This document shows positions 8,637-17,494 of a DNA stretch of 64,000 bases, piece after piece (the stretch's first letter is position 1; each line of letters begins with the position of its first letter). Under the pieces are notes generated by a model, which had not been told where the DNA came from, did not search any database, and worked only from the letters and a program-made list of their open reading frames with translations. Made by a program: the position numbers and the translations under genes. Origin of the DNA: JAXLXE01 sp046328115 (GTDB taxonomy: Bacteria; Chloroflexota; UBA6077; JACCZL01); assembly GCA_046328115.1 (NCBI GenBank), contig JAXLXE010000001.1, forward strand, positions 1,674,001 through 1,738,000, written 5' to 3'.

Positions 8637-9721
8637 CGAGTAGCTCCAGCAGCAGCCCATCCACCAATGGAACGGCGGGCGCGGAAGCTACCGAGCCGCT
8701 CCTGCGGGTGAGCGGACTTCGCAAGTTCTTCCCCATCCAGCGCGGTGTCTTCAAGCGGACCATCGGCCACGTCCGTGCTGTGGACAACGTCAGCTTCGCC
8801 ATCCAGGAGCGCGAGACGCTGGCGCTGGTGGGAGAGTCCGGCTGCGGCAAGACCACCACTGGCCGCTGCGTCCTGCGCGCGATCGAGCCCACCGGCGGAG
8901 AGGTCCAGTTCCGCGCCCGCGAGGGCGGCTGGATTGACTTCCTCCAGCGGCGTGGCGAGCCACTCCGGCAGCTCCGCCGCGAGATGCAGATGATCTTCCA
9001 GGACCCGTACTCGTCGCTGGACCCACGCATGACGCTGCTCCAGATCGTAGGCGAACCGCTCCGCGCCTTTGGCGTCGGCGGGCGAGAGCTCGAGGAGCGC
9101 GTTGCCCAGCTGCTCGAGCTCGTCGGCCTCCGGCCCCAGTACATGCGGCGGTATCCTCACGCCTTCAGTGGCGGCCAGCGCCAGCGCATCGGCATCGCCC
9201 GCGCCCTCGCCCTGAGCCCCCGCCTGATTGTGGCGGACGAGCCCGTCTCCGCCCTGGACGTCTCGATCCAGGCCCAGGTGCTCAACCTGCTCAAGCGCCT
9301 CCAGTCCCAGCTCGGTCTGGCGTTCCTCTTCATCAGCCACAACCTGAGCGTCGTGGAGTACATCGCCCACCGCGTCGGCGTCATGTACGTGGGACAGCTC
9401 GTGGAGTTAGCGGAGACTCGCGAGCTCTTCTCGCACCCCCTCCACCCCTACACAGAAGCGCTCATGTCGGCCGTCCCGAAACCAGATCCGCGGAGCCAGA
9501 AGGTGCGGATCGTCCTGGAGGGTGAGGTTGCCGATCCGGCCAACCCGCCCTCGGGCTGCTACTTCCACCCGCGCTGCCCCTACGCCGTGGACCGCTGCAA
9601 GGCGGAGCAGCCGGAGTTCCGAGACCTGGGGACGCCCCTGACCGGCCAGCACTTCGTGGCCTGCCACCGGGCGGAGGAGCTCAGGCTGCGCGGCGTGATG
9701 GAAGCCGCGGCCACGCCCTAG
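8624..9721 (+). CDS. ABC transporter ATP-binding protein (DppF type)
   Basis: A 365-aa ATPase with a Ser-rich N-terminus (residues 2-20), Walker A GESGCGKT (70-77), Q-loop IFQDPYSSLDP, signature FSGGQ (181-185), Walker B LIVADE (201-206) and a Cys-containing C-terminal oligopeptide-transporter domain (CYFHPRCPYAVDRC). It completes a five-gene importer. Translation probably depends on coupling to the upstream gene, because no Shine-Dalgarno precedes the ATG and the start is the third copy of a 13-bp repeat. Its stop is only 3 bp from the stop of the convergent DedA gene, leaving no room for a terminator. Confidence 0.92.
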   Translation: MSNPTSSSSSSPSTNGTAGAEATEPLLRVSGLRKFFPIQRGVFKRTIGHVRAVDNVSFAIQERETLALVGESGCGKTTTGRCVLRAIEPTGGEVQFRAREGGWIDFLQRRGEPLRQLRREMQMIFQDPYSSLDPRMTLLQIVGEPLRAFGVGGRELEERVAQLLELVGLRPQYMRRYPHAFSGGQRQRIGIARALALSPRLIVADEPVSALDVSIQAQVLNLLKRLQSQLGLAFLFISHNLSVVEYIAHRVGVMYVGQLVELAETRELFSHPLHPYTEALMSAVPKPDPRSQKVRIVLEGEVADPANPPSGCYFHPRCPYAVDRCKAEQPEFRDLGTPLTGQHFVACHRAEELRLRGVMEAAATP

Positions 9722-9724
9722 CGG

Positions 9725-10432
9725 CTAGACCGGCTGGGTCCCCTTGGGTGCCCTGCCGAGGAGCCGGCCCACCGTCCGCTTGAACGCCTCCGGGTCCTCC
9801 TTGTACAGGTGCCAGACGGCCGGAAGCACGGACGCCACCACGATCAGCACGATGATCGGCAGCAGAATCCGGTCAATGTCTTCCGGTCCGAAGTCCTTGC
9901 CAGTCATCGCGCGGTAGGGCACGCGGATCACGTCCACCAGGAAATACCCGCCGCCCACCATGCTGATTACCCAGAGGATGCCGCCCCAGACGTTGTACGC
10001 AACGAAGCGCGTATATCTCATCTGCGCCATACCCGCCACGATGGGCACGAACGTCCGCACGATTGGGATGAACCGCGCCAGCACGATCGCCTTCCCACCA
10101 TGCCGCTCGTAAAACTCGGCCGCCCGCACCAGGTGCTTTTTGTGGAAGAACAGTGAGTCCTCGCGCTGGAATAGCTTGCGGCCAAACTTCTCACCAAACC
10201 AGTACCCCACCGAATCACCGCCGATTGCCGCGACCATCAACATGCCCATCAGCAACCACACGTTGAAGTAGCCTTGCGAAGCAAAGAAGCCCGCCGTGAA
10301 TAGGAGCGAATCACCGGGCAGGAAAAATCCGAAGAACAGGCCTGACTCAGCAAAGACGATCGCGAAAAGGCCCGGATAGCCGACCAGCGGGATGATCGTC
10401 TTCAAATCGAGCAGGGCGCGCAGTTCTTCCAT
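9725..10432 (-). CDS. DedA family membrane protein
   Basis: A 235-aa polytopic membrane protein of the DedA/SNARE-associated (VTT) family. The diagnostic segments FAESGLFFGFFLPGDSLL (about 28-45) and GRFIPIVRTFVPIVAGM-like (here ARFIPIVRTFVPIVAGM) are present, with several membrane helices and the conserved F-x-R-x-x-P pattern. DedA proteins are implicated in flipping or recycling polyprenyl- and phospho-lipids and in membrane homeostasis. AAGGA lies 5 nt before the ATG. Convergent with the ABC operon; nothing in the context ties it to a pathway. Confidence 0.9.
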   Translation of the reverse strand: MEELRALLDLKTIIPLVGYPGLFAIVFAESGLFFGFFLPGDSLLFTAGFFASQGYFNVWLLMGMLMVAAIGGDSVGYWFGEKFGRKLFQREDSLFFHKKHLVRAAEFYERHGGKAIVLARFIPIVRTFVPIVAGMAQMRYTRFVAYNVWGGILWVISMVGGGYFLVDVIRVPYRAMTGKDFGPEDIDRILLPIIVLIVVASVLPAVWHLYKEDPEAFKRTVGRLLGRAPKGTQPV

Positions 10433-10557
10433 TGTGTTCCTTAGTTGCGCTCCGGAGGCATGCTCCAGAGTTGTGCACTTGAGTTATGTTCGGGCAGCGA
10501 GGTCCGGCGGATTCTACACGCTGGCCAGGCGACGCGTCCCCGATTAGCGCGCTTCCG

Positions 10558-12243
10558 CTAGGCCTGCGCCTGCTCCACCAGCCGCTTTACCGGCCACGGC
10601 CACGGGAAGTCGTGCCCCGCCTTCAGCTCAAGCAGCACCGTCTCGTTCGCCCCCAGCGCCTCCTCCCACGCTGCCTCCAGGCCGGCGGGCTCGCTTACCG
10701 AGATCCCGCGCGCGCCGAACGACTCCGCGTATTTCACCAGATCGTACTTGCCCATGTCGGTCGCGTAGGCCCGACCGTAGGCCTGGGTGAGCATGTTGTC
10801 GATCATGCCGATCCGGCCGTCGTTGTGCACCGCCAGCACCACCGGCAGCCCAAGCTGGCAGATGGTGCTGAAATCGCTGGATCCCATCAGGAACGACGTG
10901 TCTCCCGCCAGCCCGATCACCTTCTTCTCTGGACGCACCAGGCCCGCCGCCAACACCGCCGGCACCGCGTAGCCCATCGCCCCCCAGGAGCCCGACTGCA
11001 GATGTGACTCTGGCGAATACGTCGGCACCTGGAGCGGCGTCCACAGCTTCACATTGCTCACGTCGCTGATCACCAGCATGTCCGGCGTCATCCGCCTCGC
11101 GAGCACGTCCAGCGCCGCGCCGATGTGCCACGGCCGACTATCGCGGTAACGCGCCAACTCAATTTCGAGACCGCGCTGCTGGATCGACCGCGCGTACGCG
11201 CAACGATCCAGCGTCTCCGCCCGCGTTGGCCGCGGCTCGCACGCCTTCGTCAGCCGATCCAGCGTGGATGCGAGCGCCTCCACCGACGACGCAAACACGT
11301 CACCGCTCCCCTCAGCCGCGTCCGCCGCGTCTACGATGACCAGCCGCTCGCCCACCGCTTTCCTGAGCAGGACCTCAGACTCAGTACCCGGCCGCACGCC
11401 GATCCCCAGCACCACGTCCGCCTGGTCCACCAGCTCTGCCGCCACCGGATGGCTTCGCGCCTCACCCCACCACACCGCCGAGGAGAGCGGGTGCGTCGTC
11501 GGCATCGCCGCGTGCCCGTCCCACGTGTGCGCCACCGGGGCCCCGATCCGCTCCGCCAACGCCACCACCTGCCGGCTCACCACCGGCCACCACGCACCCT
11601 TGCCCGCCACGATCGCCACGCGGTCCGCCCGGTCGACCCGCGCCGCCAGATCCTCGATCCGTGGCACCGCGCTCGTCCCCACATTCGCGTCCGCCGTCAG
11701 CGCCACGCCGGCCAGATCCACCGACGGTTCGTTCAGCGCGCTCTCGGCGATCTCCACGTGCACCGGCCCCGGCCTGCCCGCCACCGCCAGCGCAAACGCC
11801 CGCGCCAGCGCACTGGCGATATCCGCCGCCCGATCCACTCGGACGGACGCCTTGGTCACCGGCTCAAACGCTCGATGTAGGAAGTCCTCCACGTCCACAC
11901 CGTGGAACGCCTCCCGCGCGGCACCCACCGGCACGCCGCCGGAGATGTGCACCATCGGCGCCCCTGCCGCGTACGCGCCGGCCACGCCAGACAGTGAGTT
12001 CGTCGCGCCAGGCCCGGCCGTAACCAGCACCACGCCTGGCCGCCCCGTCAGCCTACCGTACACCTCCGCCGCGATCGAAGCATTGTTCTCGTGCTTAACG
12101 GTGATCGGGCGGATCTCCGGCGCGTCGTGAAGGGCATCGAACACCTGGATCACGTGTGAGCCATCCAGGCCAAACACCATGTCCACGCCATGCGCCTTCA
12201 GGCTCTGAACGACAGCCTGACCCGGGGTGATGCGATTCGCCAT
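10558..12243 (-). CDS. Thiamine-diphosphate enzyme, acetolactate-synthase-like
   Basis: A 561-aa ThDP enzyme with the three-domain layout of the acetolactate synthase/benzoylformate decarboxylase family. The catalytic Glu52 lies in VKHENNAS, followed by the PYR-domain motif TAGPGATN. The C-terminal PP domain has GDTSF and, about 25 residues on, HNDGRIG for Mg-ThDP binding. It likely decarboxylates or ligates 2-keto acids; the exact reaction cannot be told. The frame extends to 12747, but AGGTGAGG 9 nt upstream supports ATG 12243 (ATG 12252 is an alternative). It is divergent from the Gfo/Idh/MocA oxidoreductase across a 139-bp spacer, suggesting a shared control region. Confidence 0.85.
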   Translation of the reverse strand: MANRITPGQAVVQSLKAHGVDMVFGLDGSHVIQVFDALHDAPEIRPITVKHENNASIAAEVYGRLTGRPGVVLVTAGPGATNSLSGVAGAYAAGAPMVHISGGVPVGAAREAFHGVDVEDFLHRAFEPVTKASVRVDRAADIASALARAFALAVAGRPGPVHVEIAESALNEPSVDLAGVALTADANVGTSAVPRIEDLAARVDRADRVAIVAGKGAWWPVVSRQVVALAERIGAPVAHTWDGHAAMPTTHPLSSAVWWGEARSHPVAAELVDQADVVLGIGVRPGTESEVLLRKAVGERLVIVDAADAAEGSGDVFASSVEALASTLDRLTKACEPRPTRAETLDRCAYARSIQQRGLEIELARYRDSRPWHIGAALDVLARRMTPDMLVISDVSNVKLWTPLQVPTYSPESHLQSGSWGAMGYAVPAVLAAGLVRPEKKVIGLAGDTSFLMGSSDFSTICQLGLPVVLAVHNDGRIGMIDNMLTQAYGRAYATDMGKYDLVKYAESFGARGISVSEPAGLEAAWEEALGANETVLLELKAGHDFPWPWPVKRLVEQAQA

Positions 12244-12382
12244 GCCCTGCATCCTCACCTGATTGCGCCTGCGTCGCGGACCGCCTGAGCCGCAGACCGA
12301 GAAGCCGACGCGCGCGGGTAGTGTATCGTGGCGCCGAACAACCAGGGCGGGCCTGTCCCCCGTCCGACACGTGGAGGCCCGC

Positions 12383-13483
12383 ATGACAGAGCGAGCGAAC
12401 GAGCGCCTGAAAGTCGGCGTCATCGGCTGCGGGGCGATCGCCCAGGTCCAGCACCTCCCGCACCTGCGCGAGCTCAGCGACCAGTTTGAGATCGCCGGCC
12501 TGTGCGATCTCTCGCCAAAGCTCCTGCAGGCGGTCGGAGACGAGTACGGCGTGGCCCGCTGGCGCCGCTTCACCGACTTCAACGAGCTCGTCAAGTCGGA
12601 TGTCGACGCCGTCATCGTCTGCCCCTCCGGCACCCACTCCACGCCCACCATCGCCGCCGCGAACGCCGGTAAGCACGTACTCGTCGAGAAGCCCATGTGC
12701 CCCACCGTCGCCGAGGCCCGGGCGATGGTCGAGGCGGCCGACCGCAACGGCGTCGTCCTTATGTCCGCCTACCCCAAGCGCCACGAGCCCGCCTTCGAGT
12801 TCGCCCAGGCACGCATCGCCGAGATGTTCCAGCCGCGCTACGTCCAGGCCAACCACCTGCACCCGGACAACAGCCTGCACCTACGAGATTTTCGAGTAGT
12901 GCGGTTCGACGACGTGCCTGCGGACATCATCGCGGCCAGCAACGCCGAGCACCGCGAGGCGATCGCCCGCGAGCTTGGCTACCCCACCGTCGGCGCCATG
13001 CCGGAGGCTATTCACCAAGCATACGCCATCGTCCTCGGCAGCATGATCCACGATATCGCCAATCTCCACGGCCTCTTCGGCAACCCCCGCCGCGTCATCT
13101 CCACCGAGATCTGGGCAGAAGGCCGCGGCATCACCACCACCCTCGAGTACGCCAACGAGCTACGCGCCGTCTGCACCTGGGTGGACCTGCCAGTGCTCTG
13201 GGACTTCGAGGAGACGCTGGGTGTTTACGGCCCGCGTGACCGCGTCGTCATCGACTTCCCCACCGGCTTCTCCCGCGGTCTGCCCACCACGGTCACGGTC
13301 CAGGGGATCGACGCCGAAGGCAACGCCTTCAGCACCACCCGAAGCTGGCACGACAACCCATTCAAGCTCGAGCTGCTCAAGTTCCGCGACTGCGTCGTAA
13401 ACGACATGCCCGCCATCACCCCCGGCCGTGAGGCCGTGGAAGACGTCAAACTGGTAGGCGACATCATCCGCGCGTTTCTCTAG
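12383..13483 (+). CDS. Gfo/Idh/MocA family NAD(P)-dependent oxidoreductase
   Basis: A 366-aa protein with an N-terminal Rossmann fold (VGVIGCGAIA, residues 11-20) and the family signature EKP (102-104) in VLVEKPMCPT, followed by the C-terminal alpha/beta domain. The lysine of EKP is the usual catalytic residue. Members oxidise or reduce sugars, inositols and related polyols. The frame opens upstream at 12263, but GGAGG 5 nt before ATG 12383 and the family's usual length fix this start. It forms a likely operon with the cupin gene 57 bp downstream. Confidence 0.85.
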   Translation: MTERANERLKVGVIGCGAIAQVQHLPHLRELSDQFEIAGLCDLSPKLLQAVGDEYGVARWRRFTDFNELVKSDVDAVIVCPSGTHSTPTIAAANAGKHVLVEKPMCPTVAEARAMVEAADRNGVVLMSAYPKRHEPAFEFAQARIAEMFQPRYVQANHLHPDNSLHLRDFRVVRFDDVPADIIAASNAEHREAIARELGYPTVGAMPEAIHQAYAIVLGSMIHDIANLHGLFGNPRRVISTEIWAEGRGITTTLEYANELRAVCTWVDLPVLWDFEETLGVYGPRDRVVIDFPTGFSRGLPTTVTVQGIDAEGNAFSTTRSWHDNPFKLELLKFRDCVVNDMPAITPGREAVEDVKLVGDIIRAFL

Positions 13484-13540
13484 GCCGAACCTAGGCCGAA
13501 GACCCAAGCCGGCCACGCAAGCCGACCGAGGAGATCTCCT

Positions 13541-14179
13541 GTGACTCTCGAAGTAACCGACTTCCGCAAGGACGTCCGCAACGTGCTCATCACTCCCGAG
13601 ATCCGCTCCCGCTTCATGCGCCTCGGTCCCGGCGAGAGCGGCTCCGCCCACACCCACGACCTGGGCCACGAGGTCTTCCTGATTCTGGACGGCCAGGCCG
13701 AGTTCATCATCGATGGCGACCGCGCCGTCCTCTCTCCCGGACAGCTCTGCGTCGCCCTCGCCGGCCAGATGCACGAGGTCCACACCGTCGGCGACAAACC
13801 CATGACTATGTACCTGTCCGTCACGCCGCACATCGAGCCCACCCACACCTTCTGGGACGACCACGGCAACCAGCTACCACCCCGCTACGGCGGTTCGACC
13901 CGTGCCGAGCGGGAAGCTGCCGGCCCGCCCACCGCTCCAACCCAGGCCGTCCTCGACGCGCACCTGGCCATGCTGGCGTCGCTCTCTGACCAGCTAGCCC
14001 AGGCCCGCCAGAGCCAGTCCGCGCTCGCGCGGCGCCTGAAAGCCGCCCAGGAGACCGGCGACAACACCGCGAGCAAAGCTGCCCTGGACGCCATCTGGGC
14101 CGAGCTCCTACCCACCTTCCGCCTCGTCGGCAAGCTCGCCGAGAACTGGAACGACCTGGCCACCCGCATCGCCGGCTAG
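13541..14179 (+). CDS. Cupin-domain protein with C-terminal helical tail
   Basis: A 212-aa protein. Residues 25-100 form a single cupin domain with metal-ligand pattern His37-x-His39-x4-Glu44 and His78. Residues 135-210 are Gln/Arg/Ala-rich and probably a helical or coiled-coil tail not typical of minimal cupins. GTG start; GAGGAG lies about 12 nt upstream. It follows the Gfo/Idh/MocA gene, so a role in modifying or sensing a sugar-like compound is possible but unproven. Confidence 0.75.
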   Translation: MTLEVTDFRKDVRNVLITPEIRSRFMRLGPGESGSAHTHDLGHEVFLILDGQAEFIIDGDRAVLSPGQLCVALAGQMHEVHTVGDKPMTMYLSVTPHIEPTHTFWDDHGNQLPPRYGGSTRAEREAAGPPTAPTQAVLDAHLAMLASLSDQLAQARQSQSALARRLKAAQETGDNTASKAALDAIWAELLPTFRLVGKLAENWNDLATRIAG

Positions 14180-14965
14180 CCGCCCGAGCACGACCGGATA
14201 TCCGCCCACGGCCAACCCTCCAGCGCCGACAAGCCGGGGCCGCAGCGCTGCAGCCACCCTCGATTAGACGCCCCGCGCACAAAGTGCTACGCTCACCCAG
14301 TCCTGCAGAGGACAGCATGATGCGCCCCTTCAGCGCTCTCACCCCGCCCACTTCAGCCGTTGCGCGACTCACGGTCGCTTCGCGGACGGCCGCGATTGCC
14401 CTCGAAGGGGGGTGCAGCGGTTCGATCAACCGCCGCCTTCCCAACGCGTAGCGAAGGCGCTGCCGCGTTGGGCTCTCCAGGAGCCCGATAGACCCGAGCT
14501 CCACATGACGCCGCACCGACTACACCCGTGGACGCAAGAGCGTGCAACTAGCTCCCTCCTTCCGCCAGGGGGCAATCCGCCCACCTGACCACGCGCTGGA
14601 CGAACACGATTCGTCCAACGGGGGAGCACCTGTTGCGTCTTCAAGAGATCCAGCCGGGCTCATTCGCCCGTTGGACCATCGGCTCGTGCCCATCGTGAGC
14701 GGTGCCGGCCCGACGCCGGGCCGCGGCCCGCGTGACCTCAAATCTCAGGGCGGCACCGGGAGGCGCCGCTCCCTCAGGCCAGGCGGCAATCGGCAGCTCT
14801 GGGAGGACGCTGCCTGCAGCACGCCCGCCCGTGGGCCTCCACCGCGAGAAAGCGACCTTGGCGAGCCACCGACTAGGGTGGTGGGGCGGACTTCGTCCGT
14901 TTTTGTGGCTCGCTGTCCGGCGACCAGACCCGGATCCGCGATCGCGGACACCGGCGGGAGGATCA
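14180..14965 (+). promoter_or_regulatory. Long hairpin-rich non-coding leader (candidate structured RNA)
   Basis: About 785 bp with no convincing gene. Visible structure on the + strand: a long hairpin at 14440-14472 (9-bp outer stem CCCAACGCG, inner TAGCG/CGCTG); a hairpin at 14470-14486 (GGGCTC/GAGCCC) that shares three G residues with the first; a perfect 8-bp hairpin at 14597-14617 (TGGACGAA/TTCGTCCA); GC-rich stems around 14700-14735; and a terminator-like hairpin with T5 at 14887-14904, about 60 nt before the GTG of the CoA-transferase. This looks like an attenuated leader of the catabolic operon. No known riboswitch class was recognised. Confidence 0.4.
14887..14904 (+). terminator. 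Intrinsic terminator-like hairpin in the leader
   Basis: CGGAC-TTC-GTCCG stem followed directly by TTTTT, 61 nt before the GTG at 14966. It is one of the few hairpins in this window with a T-tract. Its place inside a leader suggests conditional attenuation. Confidence 0.55.
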
Positions 14966-16207
14966 GTGTTGAACCACCACCAGGAACCCAATGGCGCACT
15001 CGGCCACCTGCGCGTTCTAGACCTTGCCGATGAGAAGGGCGTCTACGCCGCCAAGCTCTTGGCCGACCTCGGGGCCGACACCATCAAAGTGGAACCCCCG
15101 ACTGGCGATTCAACGCGCGCGTTCGCGCCGTTCGTAGACGACTCGCCCGACCAGAGCAAGAGCCTCTTCTTCTTCCACTACAACACCAACAAACGGGGTG
15201 TCACGCTCGACATCGAGCGACCAGAAGGCCGTCGGCTGCTGCGCGAGATGGTGCGCGGCGCGGACATTCTGATCGAGAGCTTTCCGCCCGGCTACCTCGC
15301 GGAGCGAGACCTGGCCTACGAAGACCTGGCCAGGATCAACCCGAGACTCGTGATGGTCTCCATCACGCCGTTCGGGCAGTATGGGCCGCACGCACACTAC
15401 AAGGGCGCCGACCTCGTAGCCTGGGCCATGAGCGGGTACATGGCCATCATGGGCTATGAGGATCTGAGCCTACCTCCACTGCACGCGCCGTTCCTCCAGT
15501 GCTGTCACGTCGCCTCGTACTACGGCTCAACCGCGGCACTCGCGGCGATCCTGTGCCGCGAGACCACGGGACGCGGGCAGCACATTGACGTCTCCATGCA
15601 GGAGGCAATGGCGACGATGTCCGAAAGCCCCAACGTGTTCTACGGCCAGGACGATGTCATCGTATCTCGGCGGTGGGGCTACAACGGCAATCCAAGCGCG
15701 CGCCGCGTGTTCCCCACCCAGGACGGCTACGTTGACATGTCGCTTGGCCCATTCCGGCCGGACCACTGGCCGCACCTCGTTGAGTGGTTGGAATCTGACG
15801 GCATGGGTGGCGATCTACGCGATCCCACCTGGCTCGATCGCCAGTGGGGGATGGCGCATCTGGATCGCATGTACGGCCAGGTCGAGTCGTGGAGCACGCG
15901 GCATACGGGCTACGACTTGTTCCACCAGGGCCAGAAGCACCGCCTGGAGGCGGCCCCCGTCAACGACATCCCGGCGGTCGTGGCGGATCCTCAGCTTAAC
16001 GCTCGCGGCTACTTCGTCAAGGTACCGCACCCAGAGCTTGATCGGACCCTGACCTACGCGGGCGCTCCGTACGACCTCACCGGGACGCCCTGGGCAATCC
16101 ATCGGCGAGCGCCATTGCTAGGTGAGCACAACCACGAGATCTACGTCGGCGAGTTGGGCCTCACCCACGCCGAGCTTGAGGAACACCGCCGCAACGACGT
16201 GGTCTAA
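14966..16207 (+). CDS. CaiB/BaiF type III CoA-transferase
   Basis: A 413-aa protein of the family III CoA-transferases (CaiB, formyl-CoA transferase, BaiF). The N-terminal Rossmann-like part has LLADLGADTIKVEPP (about 31-45), and the catalytic aspartate is present in GRGQHIDVSMQEA (Asp208). It should move CoA from an acyl-CoA donor to a carboxylic acid. The open frame extends to 14702, but a GGGAGG 5 nt before GTG 14966 and the family N-terminus argue for this start. It heads a run of six same-strand genes (two CoA-transferases, two enoyl-CoA hydratases, two FAD enzymes), suggesting activation of an acid to its CoA thioester followed by degradation. Confidence 0.88.
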   Translation: MLNHHQEPNGALGHLRVLDLADEKGVYAAKLLADLGADTIKVEPPTGDSTRAFAPFVDDSPDQSKSLFFFHYNTNKRGVTLDIERPEGRRLLREMVRGADILIESFPPGYLAERDLAYEDLARINPRLVMVSITPFGQYGPHAHYKGADLVAWAMSGYMAIMGYEDLSLPPLHAPFLQCCHVASYYGSTAALAAILCRETTGRGQHIDVSMQEAMATMSESPNVFYGQDDVIVSRRWGYNGNPSARRVFPTQDGYVDMSLGPFRPDHWPHLVEWLESDGMGGDLRDPTWLDRQWGMAHLDRMYGQVESWSTRHTGYDLFHQGQKHRLEAAPVNDIPAVVADPQLNARGYFVKVPHPELDRTLTYAGAPYDLTGTPWAIHRRAPLLGEHNHEIYVGELGLTHAELEEHRRNDVV

Positions 16208-16269
16208 CTCCACGCGAACGCGACGAGCACGAACACAACCGCGAAGAGCACGAAGGGAGAGACCTGAGC

Positions 16270-17484
16270 ATGTTTGCCAATGGTCCTCTGCACGGAATCC
16301 GGGTGATGGACTTCGGCTGGGTCGTGGCCGGGCCCCGCTGCGGGAGAACGCTCGCTGACCTGGGGGCTGAGGTTATTCGAATCGAAGGCCGCGGCCGCAT
16401 CGACACCTTCCGAACCGCCGGCGGACTCGTGGATGGGAAGGAGCTAACGCCCGGCGGGCGGTTCAAAGAGGTTAATCGCAACAAGCTCGCCATCACGCTG
16501 AACATGCGGGACCCAAAAGGGCTCGAAGTAGCCAAGAAGCTCCTCCAGGTCAGCGACGTCGTAATCGAGAACTTCACGTCCGGCGTCATGGACCGGTGGG
16601 GGTTCGGCTACGAGGTCATGCGTGAGATCAACCCGGGCGTCGTGTACATCAGCATGTCCGGCTACGGTCATTCCGGGCCTTACGAGAAGTACGTGAGCCA
16701 CGGACCGATCGTGCAGGCGCTCGCCGGATACACGCACTGCACCGGCTTCCCGGGGCGCCCGCCCGTGGTCATGGGCGCATACGCCGACTTCATCGGCGGG
16801 GCTTCCGGGGCTCTCGCCGTCCTCGCCGCGCTCGCCCACCGCGAGAAGACCGGCGAGGGGCAGTACATCGACCTCGCCCAGTTCCAATCGATCGCCGCCA
16901 TCACCGGCACGGCAGTGCTGGACTACACCGTGAACGAGCGAGCCGCCGAGCGCGTCGGCACGGGCAACTACCACCAGCAGGTCGCTCCCTACGGCCCCTA
17001 CCGGTGCGCGGGTGACGACCGCTGGTGCGTCATCGCGGTCACGACCCAGGAGGAGTGGGAAGCGTTCCGAAAGGGGATCGGCTCCCCGGCCTGGACCGGC
17101 GAGCAGCGATTCGCCTCCATGTGCGACCGCGTGGCCAATCGCAAAGCGCTGGACGCGCTCGTGAGCGAGTGGACGATCAGTCGCCCGCCGGAGGACGTCA
17201 TGTACGTGTTGCAGAAGGCTGGCTGCCCGGCCGGGATCGTTCAGAACGCCGCCGACATGACTCGGGACCCGCATCTCCAGGCTCGGGGTTTCTGGGAGTA
17301 CCAGCAGGACCCAGACATCGGGACCCAGCGATTCGAGGGCGTGCCGGCCAAATTGTCCGAGACGCCCGGACGGGTCCGCCGCCCAGCCCCGCAGGTTGGC
17401 CAGCACAACGACTACGTGTACGGGTCGCTACTGGGCCTGAGCGCCGCACAGATCGAGCAGCACACGCAGGACGGCGTCTTCTAG
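16270..17484 (+). CDS. CaiB/BaiF type III CoA-transferase
   Basis: A 404-aa second CoA-transferase, clearly distinct in sequence from its neighbour. Family features are GIRVMDFGWVVAGP at residues 9-22, DLGAEVIRIE (30-39) and the catalytic Asp201 in GEGQYIDLAQFQS. Having two adjacent paralogues may reflect a two-subunit enzyme, as in some benzylsuccinate- or mesaconyl-type CoA-transferases, or two substrates. GGGAGAG precedes the ATG. It lies 62 bp after the first transferase and 10 bp before the first enoyl-CoA hydratase, so the genes are probably co-transcribed. Confidence 0.88.
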   Translation: MFANGPLHGIRVMDFGWVVAGPRCGRTLADLGAEVIRIEGRGRIDTFRTAGGLVDGKELTPGGRFKEVNRNKLAITLNMRDPKGLEVAKKLLQVSDVVIENFTSGVMDRWGFGYEVMREINPGVVYISMSGYGHSGPYEKYVSHGPIVQALAGYTHCTGFPGRPPVVMGAYADFIGGASGALAVLAALAHREKTGEGQYIDLAQFQSIAAITGTAVLDYTVNERAAERVGTGNYHQQVAPYGPYRCAGDDRWCVIAVTTQEEWEAFRKGIGSPAWTGEQRFASMCDRVANRKALDALVSEWTISRPPEDVMYVLQKAGCPAGIVQNAADMTRDPHLQARGFWEYQQDPDIGTQRFEGVPAKLSETPGRVRRPAPQVGQHNDYVYGSLLGLSAAQIEQHTQDGVF

Positions 17485-17494
17485 AGGAGCCAAC

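Noticed and set aside
12244..12747. N-terminal extension of the ThDP enzyme to 12747.
   Set aside because: It overlaps the divergent oxidoreductase gene and has no ThDP-family character. AGGTGAGG marks the start at 12243.
14415..14437. tRNA T-arm-like sequence (GGTTCGATC).
   Set aside because: The flanking bases do not form the required 5-bp stem with a UUC loop, and no acceptor or anticodon arms are nearby.
14748..14904. T-box riboswitch in the CoA-transferase leader.
   Set aside because: AGGGCGGCACCG and AGGGTGGT resemble T-box strings, but neither has UGGNACC in the right helix context, and the downstream gene is not an amino-acid gene. Kept only as an unspecified structured leader.
14542..15033. 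A 163-codon plus-strand frame in the leader.
   Set aside because: Pro/Arg/Gly-rich with no protein-like pattern. It runs through the terminator hairpin and past the CoA-transferase start.
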